Origin: Chondrus crispus
Taxonomy: Eukaryota > Rhodophyta > Florideophyceae > Gigartinales > Gigartinaceae
DNA: 64,000 bases
Direction of reading: 5' to 3'
Assembly (NCBI RefSeq): GCF_000350225.1
Contig: NW_005179326.1
Coordinates: forward strand, 377,451 to 441,450
Shown: piece by piece, positions 10,243 through 21,331 of the stretch
How positions within the stretch are numbered: position 1 is the first letter of the stretch
Layout of the letters: every line of letters starts with the position of its first letter
Made by a program: the position numbers and the translations under genes
The notes under the pieces: generated by a model
What the model was told of the DNA's origin: nothing
The model's input: the letters and a program-made list of their open reading frames with translations, nothing else
Database searches by the model: none

Positions 10243-11828
10243 CAGAGGGGGTCTCTTAATTAGTGCACTTTTAGTTAGTGCATATTGGACTTTAATGCAC
10301 CCTCTGATAGCTTGGCACGACTTTGTACAGGTGTACACGTATGTTCACGGGAGCACAATGGTCGTCCCCGTCCGTAGAGAGCGGGTTCCATTCTTTTACA
10401 GATACCAGCAACCTTATGCATCTTCGAACAACTAATCACACAATGAGCACAACTGAACCAGCATCTAAGACGTCAAGAACCCGCCTTACCCTTTCGCAAA
10501 AAGAGGAGGTGCTGCGGCGACTTTCACAGGGTGCTCGGCACGTCGAATTGCAGCGTGATTTGAACTGCTCTCCAAGAGCGATATGCAATATCATGGCTCA
10601 AAAGAAACACATCAAACGTTGAACCGTGTCTATTATGAACACACGAAGCGTCAGCGACGGCAGACGCTGGTAACGGAACATTTCGTCGCCCCGTAAACTA
10701 CTTTTTGGGTCAAAGTGCAGATTTGGGGGCGCCACCCCGCCAAAGTGAAATCTACGTGGGGCGATTTCAATGTGGTGGGGGGTTTCATAGGGCGACACTA
10801 CTAGAAAGTGCTCTGATAGTAAGTTGATTTTGGTCCATGGTGTCCTCTGCACGGGGTGACAATGTCCGTTTTCTAGGATGACAGAAAAACGATCGTAAAG
10901 TCACTTCCGACAAACTCATATTCGGGGATGTCACCCCATAAAACCGTATACCATCCTGGGCATATCGGCAAAGACCTAAATGTTAGAAAATTCGCCCTAG
11001 AAACGCATGATTGTTTTAATGTCACCCCTATAAAAGCACGACATCGCACAGTTTCGCTCTGGATAAGGCGCTCTCAAAACTGAAACAATATAGTGTGACT
11101 ATAGAGGCCGCCCAGTTCCCACCACAGTGGTAGATGGTGCCGCGCGGTCACGCGGCGTACGCTCCGCCTTCTCACAAAATAATTCTGAACCCGCCATTTT
11201 TCGGCGTCTACGTTGCCCAGCTCCGCCCCACACATCTCGCCGCAATGCCCTCACCCGCCTTCTTCATTGCTTTGCTCTGCACCCTGCTTCTGGCATCGTT
11301 CAGAGCAAGGTGATCAAGGCAGGCACATGGGATTACATATTATTACTGATTGTGCACTGAGACAGCTTTATACGGATGAAAACACTAGGTAAACATGCTT
11401 CAGTGGTATGAAAAATACTGTATGTAATTGTATGTAGATAGAGTGGGTAGAAGTTTCCAGTGTTCCACATATTAAGTCACCCTATATTTCCAACTGAAAT
11501 CAAATCACTCTCAGAAAACGATCCAATGTCGCCCTACAGACACAGATAAAGATCGGCATGTTTCAACATGTCGTTTTCTTAGGGCGACGTCCCTCGGAAT
11601 TGGATGAATGAGGAATGTCACCCTTCAATGCCACCTCCATTGGGGTAGTCGCCCCCATAAATCCCCAGGGCTAGAACTTCACCTCCCCAGGGGCATCAAA
11701 AGCCGCACCTGTCACCCCAAGATTCACAAATGGCCCCTACTTTTTAGCGAGCCCCTTAGATAAAGCACATTGAAGATAGTGCACAAAGAATGCGCATGGC
11801 ACGGGGGTGCACTAATTGAGGGGGCCTG
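10243..11828 (+). mobile_element. Pogo/Tigger-like DNA element remnant
   Basis: The ends are inverted: CAGAGGGGGTCTCTTAATTA on the left and, reading inward on minus from 11828, CAGGCCCCCTCAATTAGTGC on the right. Both share AATTAGTGCAC and are flanked by TA (10241-10242 and 11829-11830), the target site of pogo/mariner elements. Inside is the N-terminal part of a transposase (10443-10622). The rest is GTCACCCC-rich, AT-mixed sequence without coding capacity, so the copy is non-autonomous. Confidence 0.7.
10443..10622 (+). pseudogene. Pogo-like transposase N-terminus (HTH_psq)
   Basis: 60 codons from ATG 10443. Thr/Ser-rich start, then LTLSQKEEVLRRLSQGARHV and CSPRAICNIM, which look like the psq/CENP-B N-terminal helix-turn-helix of pogo transposases (DNA binding to the terminal repeats). 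The frame stops at 10622; another frame reads a plausible continuation (HTKRQRRQTL) for about 20 codons, so a frameshift is likely. The catalytic DDE part is absent from this element. Confidence 0.6.
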
Positions 11829-12050
11829 TAATGTTAACGGTGGGAAGCGTAATGATATGGTTATTATCACTAGAGGGGCTCAACCCGCCCATGTTCTGAT
11901 GCGTAAAGGAATCTGCTAATGTTAAAACGTTAGCAACAACGTGTGATTCTGTTCCAAGAAAAGGATTACTTATTTTTCCGTTACCGTAGTCAAAGTTACT
12001 GTACAAGCACGCGACTCACAATAGCAAACAGCCAGATGGAGATCGTTTTC

Positions 12051-12125
12051 TTTCGGGAGATCGACCGAAAGGGGCGGTCCGGAGGGGATTTTGGTGAAGG
12101 GTAAAAGGGTGGTAAATAGGGTTAC
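12051..12125. repeat. Fragment of copia LTR
   Basis: About 75 bp matching the first part of the copia LTR (compare 3186-3262), with several substitutions and small deletions, then stopping abruptly after GGTAAATAGGGTTAC. It is an older relic of the same LTR family. Confidence 0.75.
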
Positions 12126-12720
12126 CTATGACTAGTACTTCCGTCAGTTCCGGGATTCCAGTACGTTTTGGGCATGTGTCAGTGCAGGTACGTAATGAAA
12201 AAATACGGTTGGTACGCGCTGCATTCAACGAATATCCGTTTTTGGTACTGACTACGGAGCATGCCCCAAAACGTATCGGAACGGCCGGTTTTACCCCCTC
12301 GCAATTTCCGTTGGAACGATATGTTTTGGGCCGATTTACACGGCGGCACCCCTATACGCGTTGGATTTGCGACATTGCTGTGGGCAATTTCTGACCAAAA
12401 GTTTGCCGACGGCAGCGCGCAGCCAATAATTTGTCAGTGCGCAAAATTTAATTTTTTCCATGTCCCATTAGAGGCGCATGAGCAGTATTTTTTAACTTCA
12501 ATTTTATTACGTACCTGTAACGGAGCATGTACAATACGTCACAGGCCTCGTACGTATGGGAATCGCTGGTGTATATACTACATCCAAGTTTAAAGCAAGC
12601 AAATGAATACGGCGTGCATGATCGTGGGACATCTGCGCTCTAGCTATTTTTAGGCCTAGGGTGAATATGACACGAAAACCGAATGCCAACCAATTTCCGG
12701 AGAGGTGTTTTAGACCCATG
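12126..12720. other. No gene; scattered minisatellite-like monomers
   Basis: Contains isolated pieces such as CAGTACGTTTTGGGCATG and GCAGGTACGT that resemble diverged units of the array that follows. No coding region is supported. Confidence 0.4.
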
Positions 12721-12724
12721 CCCG

Positions 12725-13532
12725 AACGGTTTCGAGGGTGCTGTATCAGTACGTTTTGGAAGGGTGCTGCACAGGTACGTTTTCGACGTGTGCTGTACAG
12801 GTACGTTTTCGAGGGATGCTGTACGGGTACGTTTTCGAGAGGTGCTGAACAAGTACGTTTTCGAGGGGTGCTGTACCGGTACGTTTTCGAGAGGTGCTGC
12901 ACAGGTACGTTGTCGAGGGGTGCTGTACAGGTACGTTTAGGAGAGGTGCTGTACCGGTACGTTTTCCAGGTGTACTGTGCAGGTACGTTTTGCAGAAGTG
13001 CCTGCGCTCCCGCTACGTTTTCGAGGGGTGCTGCACAGGTACGTTTTCGAGGAGTGCTGCACAGATACGTTTTCGAGGGGTGCTGTGCCGGTACGTTTTC
13101 GGGAGGTGCTGCACGGGTACGTTGTCGAGGTGTACTGTACAGGTACGTTTTGGAGAGGTGCCTCCCCTCCCGCTACGTTTTCGAGGGTTGCTGCACAGGT
13201 ACGTTTTCGAGGGGTGCTGTACCGGTACGTTTTCAAGGGGTGCTGCACAGGTACGTTTTCGAGGGGTGCTGTGCCGGTACGTTTTCGAGAGGTGCTGCAC
13301 GCGTACGTTTTCGAGGGGTGCTGTACAGGTACGTTTAGGAGAGGTGCTGTACCGGTACGTTTTCGAGGTGTACTGTACAGGTACGTTTTGGAGAGGTGCC
13401 TCCCCTCCCGCTACGTTTTCGAGGGGTGCTGCACAGGTACGTTTTCGAGGGGTGCTGTATCGGTACGTTTTGGAGAGGTGCTGTACAGGTACGTTTTCGA
13501 GAGGTGCTGTACCGGTACGTTTTCGAGGGGTG
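12725..13532. repeat. 26-bp minisatellite array
   Basis: About 30 units built on GTACGTTTTCGAGGGGTGCT plus GTACAG. Several longer variants contain GCCTCCCCTCCCGCTACG and recur at intervals (about 13000, 13160, 13400), indicating a higher-order repeat. Because 26 is not a multiple of 3 and few stops occur, the array looks open in many frames; none of these is a real gene. Residual units resume at 14239-14323 beyond an inserted solo LTR. Confidence 0.95.
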
Positions 13533-13537
13533 CCGCA

Positions 13538-14238
13538 TGTAGCATAAACACCCCCAGCGATAGGGGTGTATGCACAGTTGGACCGAGACCCCGTCCGATC
13601 GGGAAGACGGGGGTGAAGCAGGACACCAGCTAACGGCACCGGGCAGCGGGCCCGGGTAGCGTGGTAGAGCGGGAACGGGGAGGACGCCGGTACGCGAGAG
13701 CGGTTCGACGCCTTGACGCCCCGGCGCGGTACTGGGTAACGATCCAGTACGGACGGGTGGAGGCGGAGCCGGCTCGTGGGCGTACTGCGCGCGTCCTCAA
13801 CCCGCGCTCGGTGCCGCTCTAAGGCAGTTAGCGAGCGCTACCTTAGAATAAGCGAGAAGTCGGACCTTGACGGTCGGTGGGTGATAAGTCCGTGCTTGTC
13901 CCCCTCCGCCGCCGTCGGTCCGCTCCATATTTAATATACAAAACAATCTATCATAACACTACAGTACCGAGGTACTGTAGTGGGCTACTGTAGTGCAGGT
14001 CGGCCTGCACTGTAATACTGTCAGCTATGTCGAGGCTGACAGTACACGTATTACCCGTGGTGCGTGCGCGCTTCGTTCGCGCGTGGTACACGTGTGCACG
14101 TGTATGCGCGTGTCCGTTGTCCCCGTGGTGTACACGTGGACACGCGTGGTTGTACTGTAGAGCGTCGAGCTCTACAGTAGGGGGATCCTGTTGTTAATCC
14201 AATCTAACTAAAAAGCCCCCAGGGGGGGTTATACTACA
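13538..14238 (+). mobile_element. Solo gypsy-type LTR inside minisatellite
   Basis: 701 bp, beginning TGTAGCATAA and ending TATACTACA, flanked by the 5-bp duplication CCGCA (13533-13537 and 14239-14243). It is a diverged relative of the LTRs at 26667 and 40697 and of the solo LTR at 44048. It carries A-box-like TGGTAGAGCGG (13662-13672), B-box-like GGTTCGACGCC (13702-13712), a hairpin at 13818-13847 and a chain of palindromes in its second half. No internal element region remains, so it arose by LTR-LTR recombination. Confidence 0.92.
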
Positions 14239-14323
14239 CCGCACAGGTCCGTTTTCGAGGATGCTGCACAGGTATGTTCTCGAGGCGTACCGTACGGGTA
14301 CGTTTTCATGGGTGCTCTACTGG
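14239..14323. repeat. Residual 26-bp minisatellite units
   Basis: About three diverged units continuing the array interrupted by the solo LTR. Confidence 0.75.
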
Positions 14324-14688
14324 TAGAAGTGAAATGTAGGAGGAGTTAGTTGTCTGATGGAACGGTAGGATTTTGCGTACATGATTGATGGGATGATTTT
14401 CTTTCGTCATTTGCTTGCAGAGCAGAGATTGGTTCAAAATCTCATCACATAAGATAACGGTCATATCATGGGGATATTGCTCGCGCGACTATGCCTTTGG
14501 GCGAGAGTCGCAAGGTGTCAAGAACGATTGCAGTTCATAATTCGTAAATGGGATGCGAGAGGAGCTCTAGGATTTACAAAATGATAAGCCGTAGAGCCGG
14601 GAATTGAAAGACGCTATGTAGTTTGTGCAAGTATAAACGGAAAGGTTACAGTAAATTATCTAGCGATCATGACCCGGTGGTTACTGAA
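14324..14688. other. No gene recognised
   Basis: AT-richer spacer downstream (in its own direction) of the recombinase-helicase pseudogene. Nothing supported. Confidence 0.4.
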
Positions 14689-17600
14689 CTACAGAACATT
14701 GCTTTGCAAGGCCCATGAAAGAGAGAGCGAGATTGCAATCGGGATGTTTGTGTTTTCGAACGATGCCGATCCCAAAGAGGCTTCATAGAAGATGTCGCTA
14801 CACTCTTGATCATATGCTGTTGACGAGAGCCTTGGCAAAATGGAGCCGAAACGGCGAAGCAAGGGGGCTTCGAAAAGGTTTTCGGCGATTGCGCGACGGT
14901 TGGATCGGATGTGCCACAATGTCCAAGACAAAGATCTCAGCAGGGCAAGATTGCATGACCCGTACGAGCCGAACGAAGGGTGGAGTTTTTGTTCGTCGTA
15001 TGAATGCATTTCGCACTTGAAGCATAAGCCGCTGATTTTGTTTCGAAGCTTGCATGCGCCAACAAAATGATCAGGGGAGAGGCATCGGTAGCATGCTTTT
15101 CTTATGAACTTACACGTGCTTTGGTCGTGGTCTGTATATGTCCTGGAAGAAGCCTGGCACGTCAAGCACTGTTTGGTTCCCAAGTCGATCAGGTGACGAA
15201 TCAAGTTCAACATTTCGTCGGTGTCAATTGTGTGATCGAGTTGAAAGGACAATGAGGTGGGCGGCGGTAGTTTGGAAGATGGTATGGTAGGAGTTGGTGA
15301 ATGGCGCGTAACAAGAGGCGTGCGTGCTTGTGCTTGAGGATGTTGACGAGATGAAGACTTGAAAAGCTTGAGACCGCTGCTGGTTGAAGGGGTTGGTGCG
15401 GAGGCCGATTTCTTGAGCGGTAGAAGTGCTGTATGGTTTGCGGCAAGAGGAGGAGGAGAAGACAGTGGAGTATGAGGTGTCTGGCTCCTTGTGTTGGAAG
15501 AGAAATGGAGAGTACGGCGAACGGGAAGAGTATTGGGAGCTGGAGGTTGGCTTCCAATCGAAGCTTGAACGAATTCTTCCACGTCTGCAGTATTGGGTTG
15601 AGAGAGAACATGTGCAGGGATGCTGTGGTTGGAAAGCGTTTGAGGCTGTGAGAATGGGAGAAACAGAGAGGAAGGAACGGGGTCTTACTGCAAAGGTGAA
15701 GATTGAGCAATAGACATCCATGCTCGTAGTGTGTCTGGTGTCGGAAGGGGAGTTTGCGGAGTGCAGGGTCCGTTGCTAGGTTGGGTGGGAAACATAGACC
15801 TGCACACATCGCACCAAACCGCGCACCTATCAAAGCGACAGACGCCAGAGACTTGACCGTCCATTGCCGTATACAAAGTGTCTCTCCGGCAGTCGGTTTT
15901 GTTCAACAACCAAGTGACCATGTTGTTCCATTCCATCATATCGACATCTTTATCCGCGTTCGGTCGTCGAAGTAATGACGAGCGAAACCATCTCTCGTAT
16001 TCTTCCGAATATGTGACGAAACAGAAGGCGTGCCGCCCATCCCGCCCTGCACGCCCGCTTTCTTGGACAAAGTCAACGAGACTTCTCGCTGCACCAACAT
16101 GTATTGTAGCTCTTACGTCTGGAACGTCAATTCCCGTACCGAAAGCGGAGGTACAAAGCATGATTCGAAAGACATTCGACGTTTGGGCGCCATTGCTTGG
16201 AGTGGTAGTGCAATCTGTGGTTGGTTCTTCTGCTGTCCAGTCCATGTGGGCCTGATCACGAGCTGCGTCGGGGAGGCCTGCGTGGTATGCGACAGCTTCT
16301 AGAGAAATATTTCGGTCTGCCAGTGCTTTCAGCTGTGTCTTAGATGTGCTACAAAGAGCTGAATAAATCGACATAGTTTCGGAACGGGAAAGCAAGAATA
16401 CGATGATACGATACACTCGGGGAAGCGGTTTGCTTCGTGATGCGTTTGAACAGGAGGTTATATGCTCGTTAATAAACTGAACTGTGTGTGCGATGGCTGT
16501 GGTACTTGCATTGGCGAAGTGGCCATTTCCGTCACGCGGGATATTGTCCTCCAGTGAACTATCATTGAAGTTGTGTATCACAAACTCCAAATTGCGCCGT
16601 TGCGATGGCATCGTAAACAAGAAAGCTGTTCTGATGCCGTGCATCTCCAGAAGGATTCTCCTTTCGCAGGAGGGACTGTAGCACTTAGAAGTATGCGAGG
16701 GATTGCTTCCGGGATCACGGAAAACGACCGGCGGATTTTGTTGAGCGATGGGCGGAAGCTTGCCCACAATGCCGTGAGATGGGCCTCGTCTATAACGACG
16801 CGAGCAAGTCTATTGGCGTCGCGAAGGCGAACGATTAGTTCCGAAAATCGTTCGCTGTCTATCTTCTCCGGTGTGAAGATATACAGGTCAGAAAAGTTGT
16901 TACACCCATGTTCATTTGGTACCGTACTTGCGGTGAGGGAAACATTGGCTCCGTTCTTGACATATTCGGTCACGAAGGCCTTCAAAGGGACAATTATGAT
17001 TGTCGACTTGGTCTTCCTTTCCATGAAACACGGGAGAAGGATGCACATGGACTTTCCGGAGGCCGTAGGCATTAACACCAAACAGCTATTTAGGGAAGTA
17101 CACACTGTTGCAGTGACTGCAAACTGCGTTTGGGGCATGAACTCTGCAATTTTGACCCAGTTGCCTCTTTTAGAGCACAGAGAAGAGGTTTCACAAGGTG
17201 ACTGAGAATATGCAATGGTGGGTTATGGAGGGTAACACCGAAGACCGGCAGAGCGGCAATGGGGAGTGAAGGAGGACCACAGTTCGTAATGGACTGGGAG
17301 GGGGTGGAGAGATCGATGGTGCCTGGATGGGTCTCTTTTTTTGTTCCTCCGTTTTTCTTTCGCCATGTGGAATCTGGGCGTGGCTGCAAAAGGGTGGGCG
17401 GTGGAAGTTTGTGGCTTGAGCCTGTGGGGGCCTGACTGGATAGAAAGTACAGGGGTGAGGCGAACAGCTTGAGATTGCGGTGCCACTCCATCGAAACCTG
17501 GCGGTGTCTGGCGAGCGTCGTCGCTAAACAATTGGGCATCATAGTGGTGGTACGAGCATAGTGCCGATCTGCGACTGCCACTGTATGCCACTGTATGTGA

Positions 17601-19104
17601 CGCTTGTTCATGACCGGCAGAAGCTTGCTCGGCGAGTATCTCGTTCATAACACTCTGCTGCGTGTTTTGGCACACGAGAGGAACCATACCACTTGCAAAT
17701 TGGCGATAGTCCCGAAAAGAAATATGATTACTGTGGGACTGGAGAGTAGAGGCAATGACGTTTCTAATTCTCGTGGGTGTAAAAAGCTTGCCCTGGTCAA
17801 CAAAGAGAAAGTCCCAGTGGAACTTCATCTCAGCATCACCTTGAAGAGCTCTGATCATCTCACACTCTAGAGGGCGAATGACTGCCAAGTAAGATAGCAA
17901 TCGGAAAGACGACTGCCGGTCCGGAAAGCGGTATAGGGGGCGAGTGTAGCCTAGTGCAGCACGTGATTTGGAGTAACCAGGATGAAGTATGACATCGGAA
18001 CGTTGTCCAATGAATAAATTTCGCATGCAACCGTCCCCGTTGTGGATGCGGAACGTTCGTATCTCAGTGGCTCTCCCAGGAGAGCCGGATGAAAAATGTA
18101 TCATGCACAATAACAGCTCTTGTATCAGCTGACAATTTGTCAGGAAGCGAATGACCTTTGTGCGCCACATACGAAGTTCAGCGACTTGAACGAAGCGATC
18201 TTTTGAGGTGGCCACGGGTGGGCCGGACGAGGACCCGTCCGATTGTTCATTTTCACTGGGCTGTTTTGGTGCAGTAGTCGAGGCGAGAACACAAGGGGAC
18301 CGAGCAATGAAATCTTCACCTGGATTTCGAAGGGCATGAAGAAGGTGTACAAGATTCGACTGAACCCAAGACGCATGGTGTGTGAGCGAGGAGAGAAAAG
18401 AAAAGCCGGTTGTACGGTTTGAGGGGTCGTCATGCAGGGAGTTTGCAGTTGAAACAAAACCATCTGGAAGAGCAGACCCGATGAGCAGGTCTTCCGTCCA
18501 TATTTTGTCAAACTTGGAATGCAATCCCCTAATAATCGTGCCGAGAAGGGGCATTGACAAGTGGTGAGACTTGATAATTCCGCATGGATCGGGCTTATGT
18601 ATGGAGCAGACTTCGAAAGAGGGGGGACCCTCCTCCCGCACGGAGACGAGAGGGGGCGAGTGTATCCCTGCAGGACGGAGTTGGGAAGCATGTCAGGATA
18701 GGCCGAGACGACGGGCCTAGAGGGGCCGGCGATTTGCTTGAGGGCGAGGTCGAGCTGCGAGTGCTGGTGGAGACTGCGCTGCTCTCTTTCGCGGGCTGCA
18801 GAGCCTGGTGCGGCACCGTTGGGATGGGGTGCGTGCTGTGGTCTTCCCAGTAGGAGGCGGCGTGGTCCGAATGCAGCGATAGAAAGGCGGCGCGTACTTC
18901 GGCAGAGCGGATCAGGATGGGTGGCAGGCAAAAGTCGATCTCCGGGGATGAAGGCGGGGTGACACTTGGAGTGTCCGAGAGCTGTGACGACGCAGAATTC
19001 ATCCTAGAAGAGAGAGAAACGGGAGAAGATGGATCTTCGAGAGAGGAGGGTGGAGAGGGGATTACATCCGGAATTAGACTGCTCACGATCGTCGCTTTCT
19101 GCAT
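14689..19104 (-). pseudogene. Tyrosine-recombinase-like / RecQ helicase fusion (telomere-linked helicase type), decayed
   Basis: Reading on minus: Ser/Pro-rich N-terminus (19104-18640); a domain with SGSPGRATEIRTFRI and FRDYRQFASGMV (18641-17226) like the recombinase-type region of fungal subtelomeric RecQ proteins; then RecQ motifs: Walker A PTASGKS and DEAH box VIDEAHL (17138-16660), SAFGTGIDVPDVRAT and motif VI QESGRAGRDG (16660-15688); finally a Cys/His-rich tail, CLTC...CYRC...CFKC (about 15250-14950). The order is that of one long protein, but it is broken by frame changes near 18640 and 16665 and in-frame TAA codons at 17223-17225 and 15685-15687. I therefore call it a pseudogene rather than four genes; spliced introns are less likely since the joins fall inside motifs. 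It would act in chromosome-end or mobile-element DNA metabolism. The degenerate telomere-like arrays begin right at its 5' end. Confidence 0.72.
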
Positions 19105-19229
19105 GATTGAGAGGTGTAGAAAGCGAGCTATCTGTGTGATCCAACCTCAAATGACTACCACCACCGCGGTGAAAACTATTCCCGCATCGGCGTTCCACCC
19201 AGCCCTTCCCCACGATCAAAATCATGACC

Positions 19230-19378
19230 TAATCCCTTTAATCCCTTAATCTCCCGAATCCCTTAATCCAGCAAATCTCCAAATCCTTCTAATCCCTTAC
19301 TCCCCGCTAATCCGCTAATCCTGCTAATCCCTTAATCCCCTAAATCCCGCGAATCCCGCGAATCCCTTAACTAAGAAG
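19230..19378. repeat. Degenerate TAATCCCT array
   Basis: About 16 imperfect units of 8-10 bp around TAATCCCTTAATCCC, resembling a degraded telomere-type repeat (reverse strand GGGATTA). Confidence 0.8.
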
Positions 19379-19780
19379 TATACAAGTTTAAAAGCAGAGC
19401 AGTATAGAAGTACGAAAGCAGAGAAGAATAGAAGAATGGAAGTTTAGAAGTATAAGAGTATGATAGTATAGAAGAGTAAGAAGTATAAAAGTATAGAAGT
19501 TTAGAAGCAGAGAAGCAGAGAAGTTTGAAAGCAGAAAAGTGTAGAAGTATAGAAGCAGAGAAGTTTAAAAGCAGAGAAGTATGGAAGTTTAGAAGAATGG
19601 AAGTATATAAGTTTAGAAGCAGAGAAGTTTCGACACAGAAAAGCAGAGAAGTTTAAAAACAGAGATGTATAGAAGCACAGAGGCAGAGGAGTTTGAATGC
19701 AGAGAATTATGGAAGTATAGAAGTTTAAAAGCAGAGCGGTATAGAAGTATAGAAGCAGAAGTTTAAAAGCAGAGCGGGAA
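19379..19780. repeat. AGAAGTATAGAAGCAG-type simple repeat
   Basis: Purine-rich 8-9-bp units (AGAAGTTT, AGAAGTAT, AGAAGCAG) repeated for about 400 bp with variable order. No coding capacity. Confidence 0.85.
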
Positions 19781-19797
19781 GAGGACGTATATACTAT

Positions 19798-20318
19798 AGA
19801 TTAGGGCATTAGGTGGTTAGGGGTGGTTAGGAGGGTTAGGGGTGGTGAGGAGTGGTTAGGAGATTAGGAGGGTTAGTAGGTTATGTGGCGAGGTGGATTA
19901 AGGGGTTATGTGATTAGGTGCTTAGTGGTTATGTGATTACGTGGTTATGTGATTTTGTGCTGAGGAGATTACGTGATTACGTGCTTACGTGCTTACGTGA
20001 TTATGTGATTACATGCTTACATGCTTAGTGTGCTGAAGTGCTTACATGCTTAGGTGCTTAGGTGCCTAGGTGCTTACGTGCTTAGGTGGGGATGATGTAC
20101 TTAGGTTTACTTTTGTGTACTTATGGACTTAGGATGCTTCGGTACTTAGGTGAGGGGGTGGGCTTAGGCTGGTGGGCTTAGGTTGGGAGGTGGGCTTAGG
20201 TTATGGTTGTGGGCTGAGGGTTGTGGGCTTAGGTTGGGAAGTGGGCTTAGGTTGTTGTTGCTGGGCTTAGGCTGGTGGGCTTAGGTTGTACGGATGGGCT
20301 TAGGCTACGGGGATGGCG
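19798..20318. repeat. TTAGG-containing arrays
   Basis: Successive blocks of GGTTAGGGGTGG, GTGCTTAGGTGCTTA and GGGCTTAGGTTGG units. They recall TTAGG-like telomeric DNA but are too irregular to be a functional telomere tract. All lie between the helicase pseudogene and the assembly gap. Confidence 0.8.
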
Positions 20319-20878
20319 ACAATAAATACCTATGGGGACGGCAGTGAAATCCAATCCAGTGTAAGCAGTGCAGTTTGTGGTCCCAGTGTCCCAGTTGTCC
20401 GAGTTAGTGGCTGACAGTGTCTGTAGTTGCGAGTTCGATTCTAAGTCCGGTCCGAGTCCGATTGTGGGGGCCCTGTAAGGAGCAAGTTGACTGACTGAAG
20501 CGGGGAGTGTGCCACGTAACGACGGTGTGGTTTAGAGTAAGCTTTCTTTCTGTAAATTGCGCAGATGTTGTTTTGTCATAAGTTTCTGACGGCGTTACGA
20601 GATTAATTTACTAATTTCTACTGTATGATCAACTGGAAACAGCGCTTGATGCGCAATTTACACCATTGCCGAAAGGGTGAAAACAAACCTGTACGGTGTG
20701 GGGTGTACTGTAATCAGCTCTTCCGCTTCAATACTCAATTTCTTCTTTTTTTATTTTTTATTTTTATTGTCACCCACCCACCCGCCGCTGCCGCCCCCGC
20801 CCGCTGTCCGCACATCACCCCGCACCCCACCGTCCCGTCCCGTCCCGCCTCACCGCGCCGCGCCGCGCCCCACTCTAC
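20319..20878. other. No gene recognised before gap
   Basis: Unassigned sequence ending in a C-rich stretch (CCCGCC, CCCGTCCCGTCC) just before the gap. Short open frames that run into the Ns are not supported. Confidence 0.4.
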
Positions 20879-21056
20879 NNNNNNNNNNNNNNNNNNNNNN
20901 NNNNNNNNNNNNNNNNNNNNNNNNNNNNNNNNNNNNNNNNNNNNNNNNNNNNNNNNNNNNNNNNNNNNNNNNNNNNNNNNNNNNNNNNNNNNNNNNNNNN
21001 NNNNNNNNNNNNNNNNNNNNNNNNNNNNNNNNNNNNNNNNNNNNNNNNNNNNNNNN
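20879..21056. other. Assembly gap (178 N)
   Basis: Run of undetermined bases flanked by C-rich low-complexity sequence on both sides, which probably caused the assembly break. Linkage across it is by scaffolding only. Confidence 1.
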
Positions 21057-21121
21057 GGCAGGCAGGCCAAATGGCACGCCCACCCCATCGCTTCTGCCCC
21101 CCTCCCCCTCGGCGCCACCCC

Positions 21122-21331
21122 CCCTCTCCTCTCATTCTTCTCGCGTCCCTATTTCCATCCTCCCCTCTCACTGAACTGAACTAACCAACTTTGTACTACT
21201 GTACCATTCTTCTCGCGTCCCTAATTCCGTCCCCGTCCCCGCCACCCCTCTCTCTCTCATTCTTCTCGCGTTCCGATTTCCGTCCTCCCCTCTCACTCAA
21301 CTAACCAACTCTGTACTACTGTACCCTTCTT
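21122..21331. repeat. Pyrimidine-rich tandem duplication
   Basis: Two to three diverged copies of a unit of roughly 95 bp, with CATTCTTCTCGCGTCC at its start and AACCAACTYTGTACTACTGT at its end, right after the gap. From 21332 to 22183 I see nothing else I can assign. Confidence 0.7.

Noticed and set aside
10680-11760. A second nested element with GTCACCCC-type ends inside the pogo-like element
   Set aside because: GTCRCCCC motifs recur near 10690 and 11700 in opposite orientation, but the inverted match is too short and imperfect to define ends.
12725-13532. CRISPR-like array
   Set aside because: Units are contiguous tandem repeats with no unique spacers, in a eukaryotic context, and no cas genes are present.
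12661-13639. Six or more overlapping open frames of 70-225 codons on both strands
   Set aside because: They are translations of the 26-bp minisatellite in different phases; no family signature and open on both strands.
13650-13720. A functional tRNA gene in the LTR
   Set aside because: A-box, B-box and D-arm-like segments are present, but I could not pair an acceptor stem or a proper anticodon arm, so I list only promoter-like boxes.
20400-20460. tRNA-like GAGTTCGATTC with upstream TGGCTGACAGTG
   Set aside because: Single weak B-box match; no cloverleaf could be drawn.
20625-21179. Open frames running through the run of Ns
   Set aside because: They exist only because N codons are not stops; flanks are C-rich low complexity.
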